Shown here: piece after piece, positions 1 through 7,363 of the stretch
Numbering within the stretch: position 1 is the first letter of the stretch
How the letters are laid out: every line of letters begins with the position of its first letter
Origin: Roseibium aggregatum
GTDB lineage: Bacteria > Pseudomonadota > Alphaproteobacteria > Rhizobiales > Stappiaceae
DNA: 64,000 nucleotides
Assembly (NCBI RefSeq): GCF_017309185.1
Contig: NZ_JAEKJZ010000001.1
Span: 1,736,001 to 1,800,000 of the forward strand
Reading direction: 5' to 3'
The notes under the pieces: model-generated
What the model saw: only the letters and a program-made list of their open reading frames with translations
What the model was told of the DNA's origin: nothing
The model's database searches: none
Program-made: the position numbers and the translations under genes

Positions 1-168
1 GTTTTCGCTGTCGGCCACGATATGGGCGATAAAGCCGAACTTGCCGTCTTCCTTTCCGGCGATAAGGTCGCCGATCAGCAAGCGGTTGCAACCAACGAAT
101 TCACACCGTCCGGCCGCGAGTGTCCAAAGGGAAATCTGCGTCGCCTTCGGGATATAGGAACTGGACAA
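1..168 (-). CDS. HNH endonuclease, probable CBASS effector (Cap5-like), 5' part only
   Basis: Only the first 56 codons are in the window; the gene continues past the left edge. The reading frame has a TGA two codons before the chosen start, so TTG at 168 is the first usable start; it has GGAGG about 7 bases upstream. The peptide carries GRCEFVGCN (Cys22, Cys27) and FIAHIVADS (His49), the N-terminal zinc/HNH pattern of CBASS HNH-SAVED effectors (Cap5 family), which degrade DNA when a cyclic oligonucleotide binds SAVED. The SAVED domain would lie outside the window and is not seen. It follows the CD-NTase gene on the same strand after about 160 bases, the usual core CBASS arrangement. It could be another HNH nuclease; the CBASS link rests on motif plus neighbour. 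Confidence 0.72.
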   Translation of the reverse strand, partial: MSSSYIPKATQISLWTLAAGRCEFVGCNRLLIGDLIAGKEDGKFGFIAHIVADSEN

Positions 169-331
169 GGGTCATCCTCCAAATTCAGGCCGCCCTCGGA
201 GTGGCGAACGATGTCATATTAGATCGGGTCGGGGTGGTTGCCATCTTCATACTTGGCGGACAGTCGAATTCACCCGGGAGGGTCTTACCAATGACGAGAC
301 CTCCGTCGCTTCATCTTGCCAGCATTCCGCA

Positions 332-1873
332 TCAGGCGATGTTGACGATGAACTGGCCGCTGCGCGCCGCCAGCTTACCGTTCTTGACGATGAAACACTC
401 GATACTGTGCTGACCGCGATAGAGTGTGCTTTCGGTATGGGTCAGCCCGCCCCGCACCGCTGAATCCAGATTGAATCCGCCGCGTAGACAATCTGCCACC
501 TCCGCTTCGTGCCCGGTGTTCACCACCTGCCAATAAACCTTGAACCGGCCCGTCAGGGTCGTTTCGGCCTTGAAGCTCAGTGAGCTGTGCTTCGGCAACG
601 CAGCGCCGCCACTGATGAAAGGCTGGGGACGAAACCCCTTTTGCGTGAATGTCGCGGTGTCGATGGAGACTCTGCCTTCCGGCTTATGGGGCCAGCGCGG
701 TTTGCGCATATAGGCCGGCGCTAGGATAAGGTTGGCGGCGCGCACAAGCGGCGCTACGTATCCCGATTTCTGGACCGGATTGCGCCGCCCGAGGGCCCGA
801 TTGACCAGTGCCGTGCCCATGTGCTCGTTCAGGATGGTTCCCGCGACATCGGCCGTGGCGGCCCGGTGAGCGGACGCGAAATCGGCACGGGCCTGCGCGA
901 GCCATTCGTGAAATGCATCCCGCCGCTCCGGATATTCTCCCCATTTGTCCGCGAAGTTCTCCGCAGGGTCGGCCGGGTTCTCGACCCAGTCAACACCTTC
1001 GCGCTGCGTGATGTACCTGTCCATGTTGCGGAGGATGGAAAAGAGTGAACCTGAGAGATCATCTTCTTGATTGTAGGCGTGGGCGGAAAGCGTCGTAATC
1101 AGGATTGAGATCGGTTTCTCGTCAGTTCGGTCGCTGAACATCATATCACGATGACGCTTGAGGATCTGGATGGTCCCTTGCAAAGGCGTACGCACGCGGT
1201 AGGTTGGCACTTCCTCGACGCTGGCCCGCATCTTGTGGGCCTCGTTCAGGGCACGGGTTCGGAAGGCTTGGCCCATGCGATCCCTGAACCACAGAGCGTA
1301 GCCTTTCGGATTGCTGCGCGGCCAGTCTCCGGCGATCCGCTGGAAATCAGGGTGTTCATTATCCGTGATGGCGAGGGCGGTGGCCCCGAGACGGGCAAGG
1401 ACCGGACCTGCTTCCCTGAGGTATCGCCTCTTCTCGGAATCCGGCACGGCCGGCAGAACGTCCATATGAAACTGGGCACCGTCGGCGTAGACCAGTGTCC
1501 AGCACCGCCGACCGTGATCCGGCTTGCTCATGCCGTGGCGCTTTGCATAGGCCCTGATTTCGACGCCAACCCGCCGTTTGAGCTCCGCCTGGCTCAGGGA
1601 AGACTTCTCGTAGCCGAGACGGCAGACCATATCGATGTCATAGTCTTCCTCGTCCGACGCGGGCTTGATTGCCGTCCCCAAGCGAAATGAGCCCTGCACA
1701 TAAACGTCCGGATCGCTCTCGCGGACGGTTGACTCCGGCCTGTGCAACCACTCACCAAGCGCCTTGTAGCTTCTCTCGGCCTGCTCGTAGCGGCCTGGCG
1801 GTACCTGCAGTTCCTCGACGAGATCTTCGAGCAGATCGTCGAGGGGACGGGTATTTGGCAGCGTAAACGCCAT
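332..1873 (-). CDS. CD-NTase (cGAS/DncV-like nucleotidyltransferase) with C-terminal AGS-C-like sensor domain
   Basis: A 513-residue protein predicted to make a cyclic oligonucleotide alarm signal on phage infection. The nucleotidyltransferase motif is clear: GSFRLGT at 61-67, then the metal-binding pair Asp79-x-Asp81 in DYDID, and a third acid Asp138 in HMDVLP. From about residue 415 the sequence matches the pattern of the AGS-C domain that follows many SMODS/CD-NTase enzymes (VYWQVVNTG, LRGGF, LYRGQH, then a terminal SGQFIVNI). The frame stays open to 1960, but ATG 1873 has AAGGAGG 9 bases upstream and fits the family N-terminus, so I chose it. It sits 3' of the 622-residue gene and 5' of the HNH gene on the same strand. 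No Cap2/Cap3 (E1/E2/JAB) genes are visible, so a short type I-like CBASS is the simplest reading. Confidence 0.88.
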   Translation of the reverse strand: MAFTLPNTRPLDDLLEDLVEELQVPPGRYEQAERSYKALGEWLHRPESTVRESDPDVYVQGSFRLGTAIKPASDEEDYDIDMVCRLGYEKSSLSQAELKRRVGVEIRAYAKRHGMSKPDHGRRCWTLVYADGAQFHMDVLPAVPDSEKRRYLREAGPVLARLGATALAITDNEHPDFQRIAGDWPRSNPKGYALWFRDRMGQAFRTRALNEAHKMRASVEEVPTYRVRTPLQGTIQILKRHRDMMFSDRTDEKPISILITTLSAHAYNQEDDLSGSLFSILRNMDRYITQREGVDWVENPADPAENFADKWGEYPERRDAFHEWLAQARADFASAHRAATADVAGTILNEHMGTALVNRALGRRNPVQKSGYVAPLVRAANLILAPAYMRKPRWPHKPEGRVSIDTATFTQKGFRPQPFISGGAALPKHSSLSFKAETTLTGRFKVYWQVVNTGHEAEVADCLRGGFNLDSAVRGGLTHTESTLYRGQHSIECFIVKNGKLAARSGQFIVNIA

Positions 1874-1966
1874 GGCAAAGGGCCTCCTTTTAATCAAAGC
1901 GACAAATGGTACATGAGCTCCCGAGGGGCCTGCGGGGGTGCAATTGTGGATGGCCGACAATCCTGG

Positions 1967-3835
1967 CTAGCCATCATCCGCAATCACACAGAACTCCGCT
2001 CCCAGCGAAAAACAATCAGCCCGCGCTCCGAGAAGAAGAGCATCCAGTTGCTGCATGCGACGGACATCTGATCGGTTCAGGTCACCATCATCCATCCTTT
2101 CTCGAATGCTGTTAAGAACAGAGCGGCGCGCCCGCGGTTGGAACACAACCACAGTCGTTTTCATGTTTGAGCCCAGCTCATCAAGCATGGCGAGCAACGC
2201 GTCTCGGTTCTCTTGTCGTTGGCCTTCATGCCAGACTGCATTCTGCAGAGCGCCGTTAGCGTTCGCCGGCAGCTTCTCTCGCAGCAGCCCGCGGTCGATG
2301 TGGCGGAGGTTCTTGACCGCCTGCCCGACGACAACCTCATAGTCGGAAACGGAAAGTCCGCGATTGCTATTGTCTGACCCGCTTCCCTTCACGTGGATCA
2401 GCGTGAGTTCAGGAGGATCGCTTACGTCGTTAATGTGAATGAAGTCGGCCGACTCCATGGCTCCGTCGTCGCAAACGAGCCAGCCGGTCTGCGGACCTCG
2501 TTCCGCCAGATTTGGCCAGTGTCTTGCAACCATGCCAAAAAGGGATTTGTCGTCGGCATTGCCGGTGTTCTCAACCGCAAACCGTTTGCCGTCCAATGGC
2601 TTTTCTTGCCAGAAGGCGGTATCATCCTGCGCCATCGAAACCCATTGCCAGTCGGAGAACCTGGCGTCTCTGAAGCGGGTTTCGTAGAAATGACCGCGCG
2701 AGAAAGTATGGCCCGTGTCGTAATAGACCGTGAGGTTTCCTTGGTCCCGGCAGATCGTAAGAATTTCAGGATCCCGGTCATTGTTGTTGAAACCGTCGAC
2801 CTGCCGAATTTTGAGTCGGAAATCTGCGCCTGTGGATTGCTCGAAGTCGTAGGCCAGTCGCCCAAGCCTGTCTGTTGCCCAGTATACGTCAGCCTCAAAG
2901 TTTGCGCTTCCGGCGACGGCTGTGACCTCAAACCGAGCTGCATCGCCAAACTGCTGGAGCCATCGAAGTTCGCCCTCATCTGCCTCGCCGTCGCCATCGT
3001 GCACCTGTTCGGGTGCAATGAACGCGAGGTCGTAGGGCTGCTCAATTCCGTCTAGAGTAGAGATCGTCGAGGCGAGAATTGGGAGAGGTTTGTCCGGCCG
3101 CGTAGCATCGTTCATGCACGTCGCCGCTCGGTCGAGAATGATGCCGATGGATCTGGTGAATTCGTTCCAGGACCGGGTGGGGCCAATCCAGATACGGCCT
3201 CCCGACGGGCTTGCACCGACGATCGCACCCGTCAAGTCGTCTGATAGCGACATCGTACTGCGGACCGAGCTGAAGTAATAGGTCTGGTCCCCAAGCGGAT
3301 CGAGGGAGGTCTCCAATTCGAGTCCCGAGAGAATCTTGGAGTCAGGCTTGATTGCGGTTCGACGGTGTGTCCCGCTGAGCCAAAGCGTCCGAACCTCGCT
3401 CTCGACAAATGCCTTGTTGATCTGGCTCGAGTTGAGCCGCGTGATGCTCGCAAAGGGTCCGTCGGCGGCTCGTAGGACCTTCTTTGAAACCGAGCTTCGA
3501 AGGCCATTGTCGGAGAACACTAAGGCGTACAGACTTCCGCGTCTGGCGGCGATGATCAGCTGATTTAGTGTGTCTGTAATACCTTCTCCAACGAACCAAC
3601 TCGGAACTCTCTTTTCGACATAGTGCGCTAGGGCGATCGTCGTTCCCTCAACTTCGATCCAGGGGTCCAGAACAGTCGGAAATCTAGGTTTTTCCTTGTC
3701 CTTCTTTTCCGCATTTTCCTTGATAAGATCGCGGATCGCAGCGATCAAATCGCTCGGGTCAATCGCCTGATTATTTGTTGCACGGTAAAGCGCAACAGAC
3801 AGATACGGTGTGCATTGATCGCTGGATATTGCCAT
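1967..3835 (-). CDS. Unrecognised 622-residue protein with PD-(D/E)XK-like C-terminal region
   Basis: I do not recognise the N-terminal 440 residues, which show no membrane segment, Walker motif or coiled coil. At 455-487 there is CDDGAMESADFI, then ELTLIHVKG: an acidic-ADFI stretch followed by a beta-strand ending in HVK (Asp464 and Lys483). This resembles PD-(D/E)XK-fold nucleases in which the usual Glu of ExK is His; that reading is inference. It lies between the DUF2235 hydrolase gene and the CD-NTase gene, same strand, 67 bases after the former and about 93 before the latter, so co-transcription is likely. The ribosome site (GAGAG) before ATG 3835 is weak. It could be an extra effector of the CBASS unit or half of a separate two-gene system with DUF2235. 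Confidence 0.7.
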   Translation of the reverse strand: MAISSDQCTPYLSVALYRATNNQAIDPSDLIAAIRDLIKENAEKKDKEKPRFPTVLDPWIEVEGTTIALAHYVEKRVPSWFVGEGITDTLNQLIIAARRGSLYALVFSDNGLRSSVSKKVLRAADGPFASITRLNSSQINKAFVESEVRTLWLSGTHRRTAIKPDSKILSGLELETSLDPLGDQTYYFSSVRSTMSLSDDLTGAIVGASPSGGRIWIGPTRSWNEFTRSIGIILDRAATCMNDATRPDKPLPILASTISTLDGIEQPYDLAFIAPEQVHDGDGEADEGELRWLQQFGDAARFEVTAVAGSANFEADVYWATDRLGRLAYDFEQSTGADFRLKIRQVDGFNNNDRDPEILTICRDQGNLTVYYDTGHTFSRGHFYETRFRDARFSDWQWVSMAQDDTAFWQEKPLDGKRFAVENTGNADDKSLFGMVARHWPNLAERGPQTGWLVCDDGAMESADFIHINDVSDPPELTLIHVKGSGSDNSNRGLSVSDYEVVVGQAVKNLRHIDRGLLREKLPANANGALQNAVWHEGQRQENRDALLAMLDELGSNMKTTVVVFQPRARRSVLNSIRERMDDGDLNRSDVRRMQQLDALLLGARADCFSLGAEFCVIADDG

Positions 3836-3902
3836 TGGGATCTCTCAGCTTGCTGGTCTTCGGTGGGTGACCAGTAGGGGTCTGATCAGTTTCTCTGCGC
3901 GC

Positions 3903-5063
3903 TCACGTCTCTATCTCAAATGATTTTGGTAGATTCTGCGGCTGGTAGGATGGAAAGGTGTTTTTCCGCTGAAACGCCGAATCGTGGATAAGAGAATTTT
4001 CCGGAATCACGCGCGGCTCGTAGTGCGGCAGATACAATCCGAACTTGGCTTTGCGTGCTGGCCACTCTCGCCATTTTACCTTCTTGGGTAGCCACTCGAG
4101 GATCCGCCAGGCACCGGTTGCAGATTTATGCAACTCCGCACCCGCGCTAGGTTCTACGTATTCATGTTGGCTTCCACGTCTCGCCTTACCTTCCACAAGA
4201 TGATTGAACATCGACGTGTTCGCATTCAACCCGTGTGCCTGTGCTTGTCGGATCATCCAATGGAGTGGAAACTTTGACAAGCCGCTCTCAGCTTCGGGAT
4301 AGCCACCTCCGATGTCGGAATGGCAACCCGAGAACCAAACCTGCCGGCTGTCTTGCTTTCGAGGCTCTGACGTCGAGAAGCGGTTGGGTTTGAACTCCTG
4401 TTCATCTTTCCAAGGCCGCAAACGGAACATCCGGCGAAATTCGTCGATAGCGATCGCTTGACGAAAAACTTCAACGCTGGGGTTCTGCAGCGTGTAGGGC
4501 AGCGTCTCCAGGCTAGGGAAATAGAAGCGGTCTGGGCGTGGCACGATGACCGATGCAACCGTATCCCATACGCCAAGAAATTTGATCGGTATCGTTCGCC
4601 CGCCTACGATTCTACGGAAATGCCAGGCGACAGACAGATCCTCCCCATCCATCGCGGCGCGCTTGTAGGCCGCAAATGCGTAGCCGACGTAATTCAATTG
4701 GTCCGGGCGCAGCAGTCCGAGGAGATGCATGAAGCCGGCAAGGACGCGGACGCTGTAGGCCCCTCGACTGAACCCGAAGAGAAAGATTTGGTCGCCATCG
4801 TCGTAGTTGTTGGCTAGGAACCGATAAGCGCCGAGGACATCGTCGTCCAGCCCATAGCCGGTGGCCAAGCCCAGGATACCTCTAACGTTCTGGCTAAATC
4901 TTCCCCAAGTCTTTCTTTGGCCCAAGGTCCCGACTCCGGGGTCATAATACACAACCTGATTTTCATTCTTCTCTAAAATACGATAAAGCTTGAGAACATT
5001 CGACATATTGACGCCGATTTCATTGCCCGTTCCGTCACAGCAAACGACAATGTTCTTCGGCAT
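3903..5063 (-). CDS. DUF2235 alpha/beta-hydrolase, Tle1-like phospholipase fold
   Basis: A 386-residue DUF2235 protein, the family that includes type VI lipase effectors of the Tle1 group. The full triad is visible: nucleophile Ser99 in GFSRG, Asp167 in GVWDTV and His248 in GCHSDIGGGY, plus the family N-terminal CDGTGN. No signal peptide, VgrG or PAAR partner is near, so a secreted T6SS role is unlikely; a cytosolic membrane-attacking effector fits the defence setting better (inference). ATG 5063 follows AGAGGAGA at good spacing; the open frame begins one codon earlier with TTG. It is the first gene after a 377-base gap from the helicase gene and leads the group that ends with the CD-NTase and HNH genes. 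Confidence 0.88.
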   Translation of the reverse strand: MPKNIVVCCDGTGNEIGVNMSNVLKLYRILEKNENQVVYYDPGVGTLGQRKTWGRFSQNVRGILGLATGYGLDDDVLGAYRFLANNYDDGDQIFLFGFSRGAYSVRVLAGFMHLLGLLRPDQLNYVGYAFAAYKRAAMDGEDLSVAWHFRRIVGGRTIPIKFLGVWDTVASVIVPRPDRFYFPSLETLPYTLQNPSVEVFRQAIAIDEFRRMFRLRPWKDEQEFKPNRFSTSEPRKQDSRQVWFSGCHSDIGGGYPEAESGLSKFPLHWMIRQAQAHGLNANTSMFNHLVEGKARRGSQHEYVEPSAGAELHKSATGAWRILEWLPKKVKWREWPARKAKFGLYLPHYEPRVIPENSLIHDSAFQRKNTFPSYQPQNLPKSFEIET

Positions 5064-5440
5064 CAAGTATCTCCTCTAGCAATGGATAGAGAACCTACCA
5101 CAGGATGGAAGGGCTTCAACTCAATCGTGCATCATCAAACGCGATCGCGGAGCTACGTCAGACCAAAGAGGAGGAGACCGGGGGGCAGGTCATTGGGAAA
5201 GGAGGATCGGGTCATGGATCAGTCGACGAAAGGAAAGGCCCGCGGAAGCGGGATGCGGATACCAAGCTTGCTCAGAACCGGCTGGGGAGAGGTTCGGCGG
5301 CGCCTGTCATGGAGTGATCCGGATCACTGAAGTCGAACTTCACAACAGAGGGGACCAACGGCGGTTCTCTGGCCCACGGTCCTTTCGCGGGGTGCTGCAC
5401 TAATTGTCAGATCAACGATCGTATTCTGCGTAACCCGTGG
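5064..5440. other. Gap between helicase and hydrolase genes, with two palindromes
   Basis: No convincing gene in these 377 bases; small open frames here have no recognisable protein. It contains a perfect 16-bp palindrome, AGTGATCC/GGATCACT, at 5313-5328, followed at once by a 6-bp hairpin TGAAGT-CGA-ACTTCA at 5328-5342. It must carry the promoter of the hydrolase/CD-NTase group unless transcription runs through from the helicase gene. Confidence 0.5.
5313..5342. promoter_or_regulatory. Adjacent perfect palindromes, candidate operator
   Basis: AGTGATCC/GGATCACT (5313-5328) is a perfect 16-bp palindrome; a second inverted repeat with 6-bp arms and a 3-base loop shares its last base (5328-5342). 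Neither is followed by a T-tract, so an operator for a dimeric regulator is likelier than a terminator. They lie about 250 bases upstream of the DUF2235 start. Confidence 0.4.
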
Positions 5441-7363
5441 TCAAAGTCGTTCGATCTCATGAATTTCGAACCAACCGTTACGAAGTGCGGAAGCGACGAG
5501 AGTGTCGGGATCTTCGGAATAGGCGACTAGCGCCAAGCTTTTCTGCGCTCGTGTACATGTGACGTAGAGGAGGCGCCGCGTGCGCGTGATGCCGCCTTCA
5601 GTGCCATCGGCAAGATGCTTCCGGTCAGTGTCCGACAGCGGTTTGGCTTCGAACAACTTATCGTAAGAAAACAGAAAACCACGCGCGTCGCTGTCGTCAA
5701 GAATTACCAATACGCGGTCGAATTCAAGACCCTTTACGCCCTGGTGGGTTCCGAAGGAACCACGATCGCTGACATATTCTGCGAAAGGGACCGTTTGGTG
5801 GTACGGTGTCTCAAGAAATGCCCTCCAAGCCTCCAGACTCTCGGGAGATGCCTCCGCGACAGCCTCCTCCTCGTTCGATTCTGCGTCTTCACTAGTTGGC
5901 TCAGGCGCGGCCACATCGGCCTTCGGTTCATCAGCGACAAACGGCTGCAGGGCAGCAGGAATCTCGAACAGTCCATGTTCCGCCACGCATTGGAGAACGG
6001 TGAGAAAAGTTGCTTTTGGGCTTTCTGTGTCGAGGTCCAGAAGCGCATCTACACCTGCGCGAATTGGCTGCAATGGATCGTCGGCGGCTATCGATCTCTC
6101 AGCAATCGCTGATCGCTTCAGAAGGGGAGAAGTTGCGCGGAGGTGAGCCATGACCGCGAAGGCATTGTTCGCCTGTGCAGCCGCGACTAACGGAGCGACG
6201 CGTTCGGTAAAAAGCCTTAGGCCCGCCAGCTCTCCTGTCCGAAGCCCGGTCGAAAGGCGCGAGTCCCGGTCAAGCGCCTGGAACATTTCAAGGAACCCGT
6301 ACCTTGACGCCGCCATATGGTGTTCGAGCGTGAGCGCCTTCACTCCTGCTTGGTCCCGCCAATCAGGATCGCCGCAAAATTCAGCCATTCGATCCTGAAC
6401 CTGCCGCTCGAACGCTGGCTTGTCGGGCGTGCTGCTTGAGGCGACAAACAATCGAACAAGGCCGACATCGCTATCTTCGCGGGCTACCTGGCTTCGGTGA
6501 TCAATTGGAGCGCGAAGTACATTGCCAAGCGCGATCACGCGCTGAGGTGACCGGTGGTTCATTCGCTTCACGGGACGCGCCCAATCTTGGGGAACGAGGC
6601 GCTCTAGCTCCGGATGACCGTCGAGAAAAATCCTCTGCATCATATCCCCGAACAGACCTACAGCGAACCTGCCCTTGTTCGCCGCGGCGAGTGCGAAGAA
6701 GGCCTCGAGTAGTCCCTTGTTTGTGTCCTGACTCTCATCGATGAGCAGGAAGGGATATTTGTTGACAAGAACGGCCTGCATCGAAGGTTTGGTTTCGATG
6801 AAGGCCGCCGTGATCTTCAGTACCTCGGAATGGGACAGCGAGTCTTGGCCGAAATTGTCTCCGTTCGGATTGTAAGTGAACCGCCGAGGAGTGCTGAGCC
6901 ATTCAAGGCGTCGCGTGATTGAGGCGATTGCGCGCTCGCGATCAAGGGCGGCCTTCGTGCCGGCGCGCCCCTTTGCTTGCTTCTCGTGCAGTTCGACCAG
7001 ATCGGCGGGGAGTGTCGCGAGCAGCCATGCCTGGATATCGCTATGGTAGGTTCCAATATGCTTCCAGCAGAAACTGTGGATCGTCGAGATCGGAAACAAG
7101 GGATCCTCACCTACGCGTTCTGCGATCTCATCGGCCGCTGCATTCGTATAGGTGATCACCGCGATCTTCTTGCCGCTACGCCTGAAAGCTGTGCCGTGAT
7201 CTTCGCCGAAAGTATCCAGCGCGTTCTTAAGTGAGCGCGTCTTCCCCGAGCCGGCGCCCGCGTACAGGAAGAAGCTCTGCGGATTGGCGGGGTTCAGGCA
7301 GTCTCTTATCTGGGCGTCAGCGCTATCATCGAAGTCAGCCGGCGCAGTCTCAATGTCCGCCAT
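5441..7363 (-). CDS. UvrD/PcrA-like superfamily 1 helicase, Gabija GajB-like
   Basis: A 640-residue SF1A helicase: Walker A AGAGSGKT at about 35-42, motif Ia TYTNAAADEI at 71-80, Walker B LLIDESQD at 206-213, and near the C-terminus GVKGLEFDRV and the motif VI region LLYVTCTRAQ. It is longer than typical GajB (about 500), with an acidic Ala/Glu-rich linker around residue 500. ATG 7363 overlaps the last 14 bases of the OLD gene, so the two are translationally coupled; an in-frame start at 7396 is possible but would overlap more. Class 2 OLD nucleases are known to be paired with this helicase type, and in Gabija the two proteins form one anti-phage complex. Confidence 0.88.
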   Translation of the reverse strand: MADIETAPADFDDSADAQIRDCLNPANPQSFFLYAGAGSGKTRSLKNALDTFGEDHGTAFRRSGKKIAVITYTNAAADEIAERVGEDPLFPISTIHSFCWKHIGTYHSDIQAWLLATLPADLVELHEKQAKGRAGTKAALDRERAIASITRRLEWLSTPRRFTYNPNGDNFGQDSLSHSEVLKITAAFIETKPSMQAVLVNKYPFLLIDESQDTNKGLLEAFFALAAANKGRFAVGLFGDMMQRIFLDGHPELERLVPQDWARPVKRMNHRSPQRVIALGNVLRAPIDHRSQVAREDSDVGLVRLFVASSSTPDKPAFERQVQDRMAEFCGDPDWRDQAGVKALTLEHHMAASRYGFLEMFQALDRDSRLSTGLRTGELAGLRLFTERVAPLVAAAQANNAFAVMAHLRATSPLLKRSAIAERSIAADDPLQPIRAGVDALLDLDTESPKATFLTVLQCVAEHGLFEIPAALQPFVADEPKADVAAPEPTSEDAESNEEEAVAEASPESLEAWRAFLETPYHQTVPFAEYVSDRGSFGTHQGVKGLEFDRVLVILDDSDARGFLFSYDKLFEAKPLSDTDRKHLADGTEGGITRTRRLLYVTCTRAQKSLALVAYSEDPDTLVASALRNGWFEIHEIERL

